A model generated the notes under the pieces. The model did not search any database. It saw only the letters and a program-made list of their open reading frames with translations, and was not told the origin of the DNA. Positions 40,505 to 50,349 of a stretch of DNA of 64,000 nt are shown here, piece after piece (position 1 is the stretch's first letter; every line of letters begins with the position of its first letter). Source of the DNA: Marinobacterium lutimaris (lineage in GTDB: Bacteria > Pseudomonadota > Gammaproteobacteria > Pseudomonadales > Balneatricaceae); the NCBI RefSeq assembly GCF_900108065.1, contig NZ_FNVQ01000004.1:425206-489205 (forward strand), in the 5' to 3' direction. Position numbers and translations under genes: made by a program.

Positions 40505-41554
40505 TCAGGAGAACTGCTCGGCAAAGCCGTCAGCCTGAAAATCACGCCACAGACGCTTCGAGAGATCGGCTACCGGTGCCTCTGCGCCCTCGGCGAGCCA
40601 CTCCACCAGCGCGCCCGCAGTATCTGGCCAGGGCAGGGGTTCAGGGTTATCACCCGGCAACCAGCCTGCCACCACCTCCGTAGAGAGCTGATTCATCACC
40701 TGCCCCCGTTCCAGACGCTGCAGAGCGCGTCCGTTGGCCAGCTGCTCAACCTGCCCTTTCAGCGGCTTCACCAGCAGTTTTTTACCCGCCTGCAGCGTTT
40801 CGCTGCACAAGCCGAAGCCAGCATTGCAGATCACACCATCACAGCTGGCCAGATCCGCCTGGAAGCCATCGCGCGAAAGAGGACGGATCGACAGGTTAGT
40901 CTCTTCGGACGGCGCATCAACCCGGGCATAGATCACAAAGCGGTAATCGCTGAAAGGAGTCAGCACCGCCTTGATATCGTCCATCGCCTCGAACGGCAGG
41001 TAGACCAGGATCTTGCCGGCATCGCAACTCAGCGGCAGGCGCTGTGGCTCAATCAACGGAGGCAGGATCGGCGCGTTGAATGCATGCCAGTGAACACCCA
41101 CTTTCACGTCAGCCGGCGCAAACAGGTTAAGACAGGGTTTCAAAAGAGGCGCGCGCTCGACACCTGGAACGCGGTAACAGAATGCATACTGGTGAGCCAC
41201 ACCGATACTGCGCACCTTCTGTCTCCTGGCAGCCCAGGCGGTAACCGGTTCAAAGTCGGTCAGCACCAGGTCATACCCCGTCAGATCCAGGGCACGCACA
41301 TCGCGGATCAGCTCCGGCAGGCTGTTGTCCCTCAGGGTGCGGTAGCGCTGCACCTTTCCCGCCTCGGTGACAAAGGTCATGCCACGCCGGGTGCGGTAGT
41401 CACCGAAGGGCTCCATATTGAAGTAGGCATCCGCCGGACGACCGCTGAACAGATAGTCGACCTCGATCCCGGCATTAGCCAGCGTAGGCGCCATCACCCT
41501 CGCCCGCGTAATATGGCCGTTACCCGTCCCCTGAACTCCGTACAGAATCCGCAT
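40505..41554 (-). CDS. Glycosyltransferase, MJ1255/VC2487 family
   Basis: 349 residues. The start RILYGVQGTGNGHITRAR and the later DGVICNAGFGLCSE are hallmarks of this GT-B-like family. Sugar donor and acceptor are unknown; a role in cell-surface or lipid glycosylation is guessed. It immediately follows the PAP2 phosphatase gene (no gap), so they probably form an operon. About 170 bases downstream separate it from the regulatory RNA. Confidence 0.82.
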   Translation of the reverse strand: MRILYGVQGTGNGHITRARVMAPTLANAGIEVDYLFSGRPADAYFNMEPFGDYRTRRGMTFVTEAGKVQRYRTLRDNSLPELIRDVRALDLTGYDLVLTDFEPVTAWAARRQKVRSIGVAHQYAFCYRVPGVERAPLLKPCLNLFAPADVKVGVHWHAFNAPILPPLIEPQRLPLSCDAGKILVYLPFEAMDDIKAVLTPFSDYRFVIYARVDAPSEETNLSIRPLSRDGFQADLASCDGVICNAGFGLCSETLQAGKKLLVKPLKGQVEQLANGRALQRLERGQVMNQLSTEVVAGWLPGDNPEPLPWPDTAGALVEWLAEGAEAPVADLSKRLWRDFQADGFAEQFS

Positions 41555-42094
41555 TCAGATCAGCTCCCAGAGGTGCAGCGCAACCACGGCGGAGCAAACG
41601 CCCAGCAAAGCGCCGGCGGCGATATCGCTGGGATAGTGCACACCCAGTAACACCCGGGACAGGCCGATCAGGCCGGCCAGGATAAACACGAAGGGTGCCA
41701 GCGGCGGGTAGAACGCCGACATGATGGTGGCAAAGAGGAAGGCCGCAGCAGCGTGGCCAGATGGAAAACTGAACTTGTCGGACGGCTTGATCACGGCCCT
41801 GAATCCGCTTAAGCGGTCACAGGGGCGGTCGCGGCGAATGGTGTTTTTCAGTATCAGATAGAGCGGCAGTTCCAGCGCGAAGGCCATCAGGCCAACCTGC
41901 AGGAAGATAACTCCCTGCTCGCGCTCCCAGAGGGCGAACCCCAACCCCACCAGCAGATACAACACACCGTCGCCCAGCCGGGAGACAAATCGACTAACCG
42001 GCGCCAACCCGAGATCCCGGTGCAAATCATTACACCAGTAGAAAAAACGCGTATCCAGGGCGGTCAGTTTCTGAAGTCTGTTCATCGCAGTCAT
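41555..42094 (-). CDS. PAP2-superfamily membrane phosphatase
   Basis: 179 residues with about five membrane helices. The three phosphatase motifs are present: KNTIRRDRP (KxxxxxxRP), SFPSGH (PSGH), and SRVLLGVHYPSD (SRxxxxxHxxxD). Acts on membrane lipid phosphates such as undecaprenyl pyrophosphate or phosphatidate in relatives. It is directly adjacent to the glycosyltransferase, consistent with a shared lipid-linked pathway (inference). Confidence 0.9.
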   Translation of the reverse strand: MTAMNRLQKLTALDTRFFYWCNDLHRDLGLAPVSRFVSRLGDGVLYLLVGLGFALWEREQGVIFLQVGLMAFALELPLYLILKNTIRRDRPCDRLSGFRAVIKPSDKFSFPSGHAAAAFLFATIMSAFYPPLAPFVFILAGLIGLSRVLLGVHYPSDIAAGALLGVCSAVVALHLWELI

Positions 42095-42197
42095 CCGCTT
42101 CTGTGCAGCCTGGAGGCATTATCCACAGTCAGGAATGACAGACAGATGACCGCGCCTTGACGCTTTGGTTAATACGGCGGCGAGTTAAACAACCATC

Positions 42198-43112
42198 TTA
42201 CTTGAGGCTAGCCTGCAACCAGTCTGCTGCACTCTGCGCCAGCAGTGTCGGGTTATCCCAGGGGATCATATGCCCCTCACCGGCCAGAACCAGCAGCTCC
42301 GAGGGCTGAGCCATCTGCCCGATCACCCGCTCGGCATAGGAGAGCGGCAGCACCTCATCCCTATCCCCCTGGATAATCGCCAGATCGAAATCGAAGCAGT
42401 TCGAATAACTGGCGGCGCGGTGGGTAAACAGGCTCGACAGGGTGCTCAACGGGTAATCGAACACCACCAGCGGATCTTCATTGATCACCTCGCCTGCCGG
42501 GTTACCGGCCAGCAGGGTGTCGAAGTCCATGAAGTTCCCCAGCGGCACCTTCAGGGTCGGAAACATCTGCGCCGTACCCCAGGTCCAGAACCAGCCCATC
42601 TGATGCATCAGGTCCGGCGGCTGTTCGGTGAGCAGCAGCGTTCCACAGAGCGTGGCATCCACCCGCTCATCGGACTCAGCCAGCGCCAGTGCGATCACCG
42701 CACCGATGGAGTAGCCATAGACTGCCACCTGGCCGTTGCCCCGCTCTCGCAGAGCCGTTACCACCCGTTCCAGATCACAGACCGTTTCTTCGACGGTATA
42801 AACGCCGCGGGGACCATCCGAATAACCGTGGCCACGCGGGTCGACCCCGACCACGTTGAAGCCGTGATCGCAGAGCCGAGCCAGCAGCTCGGCGTAGAGT
42901 TCACAGTAGGTACCGATACCCGGCAGGAATACCAGCAGGGGCGCCTGATCGGAGCAGTGATAATACTCACAGTGGAGACCATCCGAGCCCACGCGAAAAG
43001 CCTCCCGCCGCGCCAGATGAGGACCGATAGCAAGCTTGTGCCTGAGTACCTCCCGGATCGGATCGTCGCCGGTTTCAAAACGCGGTGGAGCCAACTCTAC
43101 TGGACGGTTCAT
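42198..43112 (-). CDS. Alpha/beta hydrolase (lysophospholipase-like)
   Basis: 304 residues. The nucleophile elbow GYSIG holds the serine; the oxyanion motif is FLPGIGTY, and the catalytic His lies in GEGHMIPWD. The acid is probably the Asp in IIQGDRDEVLP. The layout fits monoglyceride-lipase-like hydrolases. Substrate unknown. It is transcribed after mutM and separated from the PAP2 gene by about 100 bases. Confidence 0.85.
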   Translation of the reverse strand: MNRPVELAPPRFETGDDPIREVLRHKLAIGPHLARREAFRVGSDGLHCEYYHCSDQAPLLVFLPGIGTYCELYAELLARLCDHGFNVVGVDPRGHGYSDGPRGVYTVEETVCDLERVVTALRERGNGQVAVYGYSIGAVIALALAESDERVDATLCGTLLLTEQPPDLMHQMGWFWTWGTAQMFPTLKVPLGNFMDFDTLLAGNPAGEVINEDPLVVFDYPLSTLSSLFTHRAASYSNCFDFDLAIIQGDRDEVLPLSYAERVIGQMAQPSELLVLAGEGHMIPWDNPTLLAQSAADWLQASLK

Positions 43113-43191
43113 GCTTTCTCCTCTGCTCTCTTTCTGGCAGCAGCGACCTATGCGGTCAGGAATGAGGGAGCCGGCGCAATGCCGATATCCC

Positions 43192-44004
43192 CTAACGCTG
43201 GCAGGAGGGACAGAAAACGGTACTTCGCTGCCCCAGACGCACCTCTTTCAATATACTGCCACAGCTGTGACAAGGCTCACCAGCGCGGCCATAAACATGC
43301 AGCTCCTGCTTGAAGTAGCCGGGCTTGCCGTCACCGCCGACAAAGTCCCTCAGCGTTGTGCCGCCCTGCTTGATCGCCCAGGCCAGCACCTGCTTGATAC
43401 AGACCACCAGTTGCTCCAGACGTTGCGCGGAGACACGGCCCGCAGCCCGACGCGGATCGATACCCGCCTGGAACAACGCCTCGTTGGCGTAGATATTTCC
43501 CACCCCGACCACCACCTGGCTGTTCATGATCAGCGTCTTGATCGCGGTCTTGCGTCCCTTGCAGCAGGTCTGCAGATACTCGGCATTAAATTCATCCGAG
43601 AGAGGCTCAGGGCCCAGCGACGCCAGCAGACTGTGCAGTTCATGCTCTGGCTGCCAGAGCAGTGCGCCGAAACGGCGCGGATCGGTGAGCCTCAGCATGA
43701 CGCCACTATCGAGCTCCAGATCCACATGGTCGTGCTTGCCCACCGGCGCACCAACCGGCAACACACGTACGCTACCCGACATCCCCAGATGCAGCAGCGC
43801 GGCACCGCCATCCACGGCAATCAGAATATATTTGCCACGACGCGCCACAGAGCGGATGACCCGCCCCTCCAGACACTGCGCCAGCTCGGCGGGAATCGGC
43901 CAGCGCAACTGCGGCTGACGCACCACCAGGCGAGAAACAGTGCGTCCTTCAAGATGCGGAGCGATGCCCGCCCGGCTGGTTTCTACTTCAGGTAATTCAG
44001 GCAT
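43192..44004 (-). CDS. mutM: Formamidopyrimidine-DNA glycosylase MutM (Fpg)
   Basis: 270 residues. Catalytic Pro2-Glu3 in MPELPEVET, the basic residue in RRGKYILI, the H2TH region ([10 protein letters not shown]) and the C-terminal zinc finger ([10 protein letters not shown] ... CPSCQR) are all present. Removes 8-oxoguanine and formamidopyrimidines and cleaves the abasic strand. A 15-base gap separates it from the upstream transporter gene. Confidence 0.96.
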   Translation of the reverse strand: MPELPEVETSRAGIAPHLEGRTVSRLVVRQPQLRWPIPAELAQCLEGRVIRSVARRGKYILIAVDGGAALLHLGMSGSVRVLPVGAPVGKHDHVDLELDSGVMLRLTDPRRFGALLWQPEHELHSLLASLGPEPLSDEFNAEYLQTCCKGRKTAIKTLIMNSQVVVGVGNIYANEALFQAGIDPRRAAGRVSAQRLEQLVVCIKQVLAWAIKQGGTTLRDFVGGDGKPGYFKQELHVYGRAGEPCHSCGSILKEVRLGQRSTVFCPSCQR

Positions 44005-44019
44005 GGATATACTTCAACG

Positions 44020-44901
44020 CTAAGCTGCGGCCTGACGCCGCAAGACCAGATAAACACCACTGACCGTGACCGCCACACCGAACAGCGCCAGCGCGCCCAG
44101 TTGCTCGTCAAACAGAAGCCAGGCTTCGATCGCGGTAACCGGCGGTACCAGATAAAAATAACTGGCCACCTTGGAGGCTTCGCCCTCACGGATCATCAGC
44201 AGCAACAGCAGGATCGCCGACACTGAAAGCCCCAGTACCAGCCAGGCCAGCGCCCCAATCAGCTCCGGCTGCCAGTCTACCTCGCCGGTTTCAAAGGTAT
44301 AGGTGAGCAACCCCATCCACAGCGCCGTGGCCAGATACTGGTAAAAGGAGCCGGTCAGCAGATTCACCCCCTGACCAAAGTGCTTCTGATAGAGCGTACC
44401 CACCGAGATCGCCACCAGCGCAATCGCCACGCCCGCCAGCGCGGGGGCTGTAAGCTCAAACTGCCCCAGCCGGTTGCCACCCGCAAGCACCAGCGCCACC
44501 CCTATCAGGCCCAACACCAGGCCCAGCCACTGTAACGGCAGCAGCCTCTGGCGCCAGACTACCCAGGCCAACACCGCGGTGAGCAGAGGCTGCAGACCGA
44601 CAATTAATGAGGCCACACCCGCCGGCATCTGCCAGCCGATCGCCGCAAACACACCGCCCAGGTATGCCGCATGCACCAGTGATCCCACCACCATCTGATG
44701 CAGCGCCTGACGCGGCCCCGGCCAGGCGGCACGGAACGCCAGCACCAGCGCGAAAAACACCACCAGCGTGAGCAGCATGCGGATAAACAGGAAATTGAAC
44801 GGCTCAATGTAGGGCAAGCCGAAGCGCGCACCGATAAAGCCGGTGCTCCAGAGCAGCACAAACAGCAGCGGCACATAAGGTTTCAGCGCGGCAATGGACA
44901 T
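44020..44901 (-). CDS. EamA/DMT-family transporter
   Basis: 293 residues from the ATG at 44901 (GAAGGAAGG upstream), rather than the 10-residue longer frame at 44931. About ten membrane helices in two EamA repeats are visible; the first begins VPLLFVLLWSTGFIGARF. Likely an inner-membrane exporter of metabolites or amino acids. No specificity is predictable. Upstream of mutM on the same strand. Confidence 0.85.
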   Translation of the reverse strand: MSIAALKPYVPLLFVLLWSTGFIGARFGLPYIEPFNFLFIRMLLTLVVFFALVLAFRAAWPGPRQALHQMVVGSLVHAAYLGGVFAAIGWQMPAGVASLIVGLQPLLTAVLAWVVWRQRLLPLQWLGLVLGLIGVALVLAGGNRLGQFELTAPALAGVAIALVAISVGTLYQKHFGQGVNLLTGSFYQYLATALWMGLLTYTFETGEVDWQPELIGALAWLVLGLSVSAILLLLLMIREGEASKVASYFYLVPPVTAIEAWLLFDEQLGALALFGVAVTVSGVYLVLRRQAAA

Positions 44902-44990
44902 CGAGCCTTCCTTCGATTTATGGGAAGGCAAACGATACCGGAGACTGCCACCCCGGGTACAGGCAGTCTCCGATGGAGATGGAGCTAAAA

Positions 44991-46949
44991 TCAGACCTTG
45001 AAGCGGTGCACCAGGCTGGTCAGCTGTGCCGCCAGGTCGGTCTGACGCGATGCTTTGTCCGCCACGTCGGAAGAGACCTGGTTCACTTCACTGGCGGCAC
45101 CGTGAATCGCCTCGATATTGGCGTTGATACCCTCAGATACCTGGTGCTGCTGCTCGGCGGCGCTGGCGATCTGGGTCGCCATATCGGTAATCTCGTCCAC
45201 CGAACGTTTGATCCGCTCGAACGCCTCATGGGCCTGCCCGGAGAGTTCAACGGTCTGTTTCGACTGTGCATGGCTGGTTTCCATGGTGCCCACCACCTGG
45301 GCCGTCTGGTTCTTCAAACGATCAACCAGCGAGCTGATCTCCTCGGTGGAAACCTGGGTACGCTGCGCCAGGGTACGTACCTCATCGGCTACCACGGCAA
45401 AGCCACGTCCCGAATCACCGGCACGGGCCGCCTCTATCGCGGCGTTTAGCGCCAGCAGGTTGGTCTGCTCGGCGATATCGCGAATCACCTCGAGGATCTT
45501 GTTGATCTGATTGGTTTCCAGCTCCAGCTCACGGATATGCTCCATGGACTGGGCTACCTGGTCACCGAGATGACGCACACTCTGCTCGGTCTGGCCCATG
45601 ATCTGGCGACCCTGCTCACTGGCTTCCTGGCTGGCCATGGCCGCATCCGCGGTGCGGGAGCAACTGCTGGCCACTTCATTCGCGGTGGCCGACATCTCGT
45701 TGACCGAGGCCACCATCGCCTCGACCTCCTGCACCTGGTATTCACTGGCCCGGTCCACCGCCGCCACGCTGCTCTTGGTTTCGCCGGACACCTGTTCGAT
45801 CTCTTCCGCGCTGCGGCTGACCTGGCGCACCAGCCCCTGCAACGAATCCAGGAACTGGTTGAACCAGACCGCGAGCTCGCCGGCCTCATCCCTGCTCACC
45901 ACGCTGAGGCGCTGGGTCAGATCCCCCTCGCCCTGAGCGATCTCGCGCAGGCCATCGCTCACCAGGCGCACCGGCTTGACCAGCATGCCGGACAGCCAGA
46001 AGGCAAACACGCAGACCAGCACCACCACCAATGCGGTGATGCCTACCTGGGTCCACATCATCGCCTGGGCCGGTGCCAGGATTTCACTGCGCGGCATCAA
46101 GGCGATGATTTTCCAGCCCAGAGCCTCTGAGCTGTGCACCCGGGCGCTGTATTCCTCACCCGCGATATTGACGCGCAGCAGCCCGTTCTGGGTACCCGCC
46201 AGTTGCCGGTACGCATCGCCTTCGAGCTCATTGATGTTCTTGAAGTTGTTTTCCGGGCGGGTTGCGTCCACCAATACGGTACCGGTATCTTCCACCAGCA
46301 TCAGGTAACCGTTGTCGCCGAGTTTCTCCTCCCGAGCCATCTCGGTGAGCGACGCCAGGGATACATCCGCGGACATCACGCCAACCACCTGGCCACGGGC
46401 GTTTTCAATGCTGCGCGCCACCGCCACCAGGGTGACGTCATCCACCGCCCAGTAGTAAGCACTGCGGATCGCCACTTCGCCCGGGTTACGCATTGTCTCT
46501 TCATACCAGGGGCGCTTGCGCGGATCGTAGCCGGCAGAGACCTTGCCTTCCGGCCACTGCACATACCCCCCCTGCTCGGTGCCCATGTAGACATAGGCGA
46601 AACCGGGATGGGTATCGGCAAAGAGCGCCAGATTGGCGTAGATCTCACCTTCCAGACCGCCCGCCCGGGAGGGCTTCATATCGACATCCGGGCCGCCGTA
46701 GTAGGTGGGGATGGTACTGTCGGCGCTGCGAATGGCGGGCATCTTGGCCAGGTTGGTTATATCTTTGCTGATATCCTGGAAGAAGGCGCTGAATGAATCA
46801 TCAACAGCTCTGACCTTCAGCTCACTTATTTCGGCGAAACGCTCTTCTGCGGCATTGCGCGAATGGGTAATGCTGTAGGCGGACAGCAAAACGCTGGGCA
46901 CCAACACGGTAAACACGAACGCCAGCATCAGCTTCTGTTTGATTTTCAT
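44991..46949 (-). CDS. Methyl-accepting chemotaxis protein with dCache ligand domain
   Basis: 652 residues from the ATG at 46949; the in-frame start at 47075 is rejected as it adds 42 non-family residues. TM1 about 5-27; periplasmic dCache_1 domain about 30-290; TM2 about 295-318; HAMP; then the signalling domain with the conserved tip [20 protein letters not shown]. The ligand domain contains YDPRKRPWY, part of the amino-acid-type dCache signature, so it may sense an amino acid or amine (inference). A sigma28-type promoter is proposed upstream. Confidence 0.92.
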   Translation of the reverse strand: MKIKQKLMLAFVFTVLVPSVLLSAYSITHSRNAAEERFAEISELKVRAVDDSFSAFFQDISKDITNLAKMPAIRSADSTIPTYYGGPDVDMKPSRAGGLEGEIYANLALFADTHPGFAYVYMGTEQGGYVQWPEGKVSAGYDPRKRPWYEETMRNPGEVAIRSAYYWAVDDVTLVAVARSIENARGQVVGVMSADVSLASLTEMAREEKLGDNGYLMLVEDTGTVLVDATRPENNFKNINELEGDAYRQLAGTQNGLLRVNIAGEEYSARVHSSEALGWKIIALMPRSEILAPAQAMMWTQVGITALVVVLVCVFAFWLSGMLVKPVRLVSDGLREIAQGEGDLTQRLSVVSRDEAGELAVWFNQFLDSLQGLVRQVSRSAEEIEQVSGETKSSVAAVDRASEYQVQEVEAMVASVNEMSATANEVASSCSRTADAAMASQEASEQGRQIMGQTEQSVRHLGDQVAQSMEHIRELELETNQINKILEVIRDIAEQTNLLALNAAIEAARAGDSGRGFAVVADEVRTLAQRTQVSTEEISSLVDRLKNQTAQVVGTMETSHAQSKQTVELSGQAHEAFERIKRSVDEITDMATQIASAAEQQHQVSEGINANIEAIHGAASEVNQVSSDVADKASRQTDLAAQLTSLVHRFKV

Positions 46950-47109
46950 CTCTGCGCACTCTCGAACTGTCGTTGGATTTGTTGATCGGCACCCTGCCAA
47001 AACAAACCCTGTTAGTCTTTGGCGACATATCCATCTTGTAACAGCACGATATCCCGACCGGAAGGCTCCACACAATCGATCAGATCCAATACCCGATTGT
47101 AAAACTAGG

Positions 47110-47136
47110 ATATCGGCCGGATCGGAACAACCTCAA
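47110..47136 (-). promoter_or_regulatory. Possible sigma28 (FliA) promoter of the chemoreceptor gene
   Basis: On the minus strand, TTGA-N15-GCCGATAT approximates the flagellar sigma28 consensus TAAA-N15-GCCGATAA. The -10 matches at seven of eight bases. It would give a leader of about 150 bases. FliA-dependent receptor genes are usual in motile relatives. Confidence 0.45.
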
Positions 47137-47162
47137 TTCTGATTGCGACATTACAGGCATAA

Positions 47163-47190
47163 AAAAACCCCGGCCGGGGCCGGGGTTTTT
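47163..47190. terminator. Intrinsic terminator downstream of rpmG
   Basis: CCCCGGC / GCCGGGG stem with flanking A- and T-runs (seven A and five T), 17 bases after the rpmG stop. Works in both directions. Confidence 0.9.
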
Positions 47191-47206
47191 CGAAAGCTAA
47201 AACCAA

Positions 47207-47374
47207 TTACTTGATTTTGGCTTCTTTGTAGATGACGTGCTTGCGAACAACCGGATCGTATTTCTTGAATTCGAACTTGTCCGGAGTGTTACGCTTGTTC
47301 TTGTCAGTAGTGTAGAAGTGACCAGTGCCAGCAGAGGAAACCAGTCGGATCTTTTCGCGTGCGCCTTTAGCCAT
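47207..47374 (-). CDS. rpmG: 50S ribosomal protein L33
   Basis: 55 residues, [16 protein letters not shown] to EAKIK. Typical L33 without the CxxC zinc pair of the paralogue. Follows rpmB by 11 bases, the standard rpmB-rpmG operon, with the stop TAA at 47207-47209. Confidence 0.96.
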   Translation of the reverse strand: MAKGAREKIRLVSSAGTGHFYTTDKNKRNTPDKFEFKKYDPVVRKHVIYKEAKIK

Positions 47375-47385
47375 GACCTAGCTCC

Positions 47386-47622
47386 TCAAACTTTCTCGCC
47401 ACGGGCACGCAGTTCGGTCAGAACTGTGTCGATGCCCTTTTTATCGATGATGCGCATGCCCTTGGAGGAAACACGCAGACGAACGAAACGGTTTTCGCTC
47501 TCAACCCAGAAACGGTGCCAGTGCAGGTTCGGCAGGAAGCGACGACGCGTCTTGCGCTGAGAGTGGGAAACGTTGTTTCCGGTTACCGGGCGCTTGCCCG
47601 TTACCATGCAAACTCGAGACAT
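47386..47622 (-). CDS. rpmB: 50S ribosomal protein L28
   Basis: 78 residues, same length as E. coli L28. [20 protein letters not shown] is the family start. Transcribed leftward with rpmG. The 224-base region upstream must hold its promoter: a TATAGT -10-like element appears on the minus strand near 47760. radC lies further upstream on the same strand. Confidence 0.96.
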   Translation of the reverse strand: MSRVCMVTGKRPVTGNNVSHSQRKTRRRFLPNLHWHRFWVESENRFVRLRVSSKGMRIIDKKGIDTVLTELRARGEKV

Positions 47623-47846
47623 TGTAATAAACCTTAATCTAAAAGGGTTAATTAACTTCTGTCAGATACTTATCGAGAGCGATGTTACGCCGCTCTCTCA
47701 GGCGGAGCGTCCAATAACCCGGACAAAATCCCGTACCATTAGGGACAGAAGGCCGCGTACTATACAGAGATAGCAATCGAAGCGCCAGCTTTTTTGGCTA
47801 ATTAATCACCAGTTTCCAACAGAGAAGGGTCCCGTCTAACCGGCAG

Positions 47847-48521
47847 TTACAGCCAACCTCGCTCGGCGAAGGACACGCTCTCCCCGTCGCCGATCACAAG
47901 GTGATCCAGCACCCGCACATCGACCAGCGCCAGGGCATCGATCAAACGGTCGGTGATCTGACGGTCCGCCTGGGAGGGCTCGGCAACACCCGATGGGTGA
48001 TTGTGCGCCAGAATCAGCGCCGCCGCCTGATGGCGCAGCGCCAGCGACACCACCTCGCGGGGATAAACACTGGCGGCGTTGATGGTGCCAAAGAACAGCG
48101 GCTCGAAGCGGATCACGCGATGACGGTTATCCAGCAGCAGGCAGGCAAACACCTCGCGGTTTTCATGCCGTAGCTGCGCCGACAGATAGCGCCGCACCGC
48201 CTGGGGGCTTTCCAGTGCAGAACCACGTTGCAGCTGCGCCTCAAGATGACGCCGCGACATCTCCATCACCGCCTGTAACTGCACATACTTTGCATCGCCA
48301 AGTCCCAGGGCTGCGCAGAACTGCTCCCTGGAGGACTCGATCAGCGGCCGCAGACCACCAAAAGTGGTTAACAGCTCCCGTGCCAGATCCACAGCACTTT
48401 TCCCCTTTACCCCGGTGCGCAGAAAGATCGCCAGCAGCTCCGCATCGGAGAGCGCCTCAGCGCCGCGGGCCAGCAGTTTTTCTCGCGGCCGCTCCTCGGC
48501 AGGCCAGTCCGTGATCGCCAT
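47847..48521 (-). CDS. radC: RadC family JAB-domain protein
   Basis: 224 residues from the ATG at 48521, with GGGAGG upstream; a longer frame from 48608 enters the coaBC promoter region. N-terminal helix-hairpin-helix and C-terminal JAMM metalloprotease-like motif [15 protein letters not shown], with all metal ligands. Despite its name a role in recombinational repair is not established. Divergent from coaBC and adjacent to rpmB-rpmG, the universal gammaproteobacterial order. Confidence 0.93.
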   Translation of the reverse strand: MAITDWPAEERPREKLLARGAEALSDAELLAIFLRTGVKGKSAVDLARELLTTFGGLRPLIESSREQFCAALGLGDAKYVQLQAVMEMSRRHLEAQLQRGSALESPQAVRRYLSAQLRHENREVFACLLLDNRHRVIRFEPLFFGTINAASVYPREVVSLALRHQAAALILAHNHPSGVAEPSQADRQITDRLIDALALVDVRVLDHLVIGDGESVSFAERGWL

Positions 48522-48641
48522 TTGCCACCTCCCTGTGGTCCCGATCATGCCGTCTGCACTACGCAACACAGCATCAGAATGGTATCTTAAAGGGCTGGAC
48601 TCTCCCAAGCCTCCATCCTGAATTCATCGGACACACAGGGT

Positions 48642-49871
48642 ATGCACAGACTTACTAACCGCCGGATTCTTCTCGGTATCAGTGGCGGTATAGCTGCCTA
48701 TAAAAGCGCTGAACTGACGCGCGTTCTGAAGGGTGCCGGGGCGGATGTCCGCGTGGTGATGACCGCGGCCGCCACCGAATTTATCACCCCGCTGACACTG
48801 CAGGCGCTGTCCGGCAACCCGGTACATCTGCAACTGCTCAATCCCGAAGCCGAAGCCGGCATGGGTCATATCGAACTGGCGAAATGGGCTGACCTGATTC
48901 TGGTAGCGCCTGCCAGCGCCGACTTTATCGCTCGTCTCGCCGCCGGCATGGGCGACGATCTGCTGACCACCCTCTGCCTGGCCAGCGATGCGCCCATCGC
49001 CCTGGCGCCGGCCATGAACCAGGCGATGTGGCGTGATCCGCGTACCCAGCAGAATATGCAGAGCCTGAAGGACAGCATAGATGTGCAGGTGTTTGGTCCC
49101 GGCAGCGGCTCCCAGGCCTGCGGCGACACCGGCCCCGGCCGCATGCTGGAGCCGGTCGAACTGGCCCAGCTGTGCGCCGAACAGTTCGACTTCCAGGCGC
49201 TGAGCGGCCGTCATGTCTGCATCACCGCCGGCCCTACCCGTGAGGCGCTGGACCCGGTGCGGTATATCTCCAATCACAGCTCCGGCAAGATGGGCTACGC
49301 CCTGGCTGAAGCGGCGCGCGATGCCGGCGCCCGCGTCACGCTGATCTCAGGCCCGGTCAACCTGGCCGCTCCTGATCGCGTCGAGCGGGTGCAGGTTGAA
49401 AGCGCCCTGCAGATGCTGGACGCAGCCATGGCTACGTTGCACGACTGCGACCTGTTTATCGCCGCCGCAGCAGTGGCAGATTACCGTCCGGTCGCCGTGG
49501 CCGAGCATAAGATGAAAAAGGGCTCGGACGAGATCATGGAACTGCGTCTGACCAAAAACCCGGATATCGTCGCCAGCGTCGCAGCCGCAGATTCACGTCC
49601 GTTCACCGTGGGCTTCGCCGCAGAGACCCGCGATGTACTGCAATACGCCCGCGATAAACTGACCCGTAAACGCCTGGATCTGATCATCGCCAACGACGTG
49701 TCCGCTGAGGGCATCGGCTTTAACAGCGACGAAAACGCCGTCACACTGATCGGCCCGAACAGCGAAGAAACGCTGCCGCAATCTTCGAAACAGCAGTTGG
49801 CTCGCCAACTGATCAACCGCATAGCAGAGCACTTCAATGAACAAACGAAAGCTACAGGTAAAGATTCTTGA
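48642..49871 (+). CDS. coaBC: Phosphopantothenoylcysteine decarboxylase/phosphopantothenate-cysteine ligase CoaBC
   Basis: 409-residue bifunctional enzyme. The N-terminal flavin decarboxylase (CoaC, about 1-185) has [14 protein letters not shown] and the APAMNQAMW motif. The C-terminal ligase (CoaB, about 190-400) has [22 protein letters not shown] and the KxxKK-like KMKKG. The catalytic His sits in [10 protein letters not shown]. The last 35 bases overlap dut, an overlap common in this lineage. Confidence 0.96.
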   Translation: MHRLTNRRILLGISGGIAAYKSAELTRVLKGAGADVRVVMTAAATEFITPLTLQALSGNPVHLQLLNPEAEAGMGHIELAKWADLILVAPASADFIARLAAGMGDDLLTTLCLASDAPIALAPAMNQAMWRDPRTQQNMQSLKDSIDVQVFGPGSGSQACGDTGPGRMLEPVELAQLCAEQFDFQALSGRHVCITAGPTREALDPVRYISNHSSGKMGYALAEAARDAGARVTLISGPVNLAAPDRVERVQVESALQMLDAAMATLHDCDLFIAAAAVADYRPVAVAEHKMKKGSDEIMELRLTKNPDIVASVAAADSRPFTVGFAAETRDVLQYARDKLTRKRLDLIIANDVSAEGIGFNSDENAVTLIGPNSEETLPQSSKQQLARQLINRIAEHFNEQTKATGKDS

Positions 49872-50298
49872 TGACCGCATCGGCGGCCAGTTCCCGCTGC
49901 CGGCTTACGCCACCGATGGCTCCGCGGGCCTGGACCTGCGCGCCTGCCTCGATGACGCGATCACCCTGGAGCCCGGTCAGACCGAACTGATCCCCACCGG
50001 CCTTGCGATCCACATCGAGGATCCGAACCTGTGCGCAATGATCCTGCCGCGCTCGGGCCTGGGCCATAAGCACGGTATCGTGCTCGGCAACCTGGTCGGC
50101 CTGATCGATTCCGACTACCAGGGCCAGCTGTTTGTCTCCTGCTGGAACCGTGGCGATACCACCTTCTCCGTGGAGCCGGGCGAGCGTATCGCGCAGATGG
50201 TGCTGGTTCCCGTGGTCCAAGCCGACTTCGAAGTGGTCGAAGAGTTTACCGACACTGACCGTGGTGACGGCGGATTTGGATCTTCCGGCCGCCATTGA
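49837..50298 (+). CDS. dut: Deoxyuridine 5'-triphosphate nucleotidohydrolase (dUTPase)
   Basis: 153 residues. The trimeric dUTPase motifs are intact: [10 protein letters not shown] (motif 1), [10 protein letters not shown] (motif 2), [10 protein letters not shown] (motif 3), [10 protein letters not shown] (motif 4), and C-terminal [10 protein letters not shown] (motif 5). Keeps dUTP low and makes dUMP. Begins 35 bases inside the coaBC 3' end. Confidence 0.96.
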   Translation: MNKRKLQVKILDDRIGGQFPLPAYATDGSAGLDLRACLDDAITLEPGQTELIPTGLAIHIEDPNLCAMILPRSGLGHKHGIVLGNLVGLIDSDYQGQLFVSCWNRGDTTFSVEPGERIAQMVLVPVVQADFEVVEEFTDTDRGDGGFGSSGRH

Positions 50299-50349
50299 GC
50301 CCAGCTCTATCTACAATGTTTCAACCAACTACTCAGCAAGGAGCACGGA

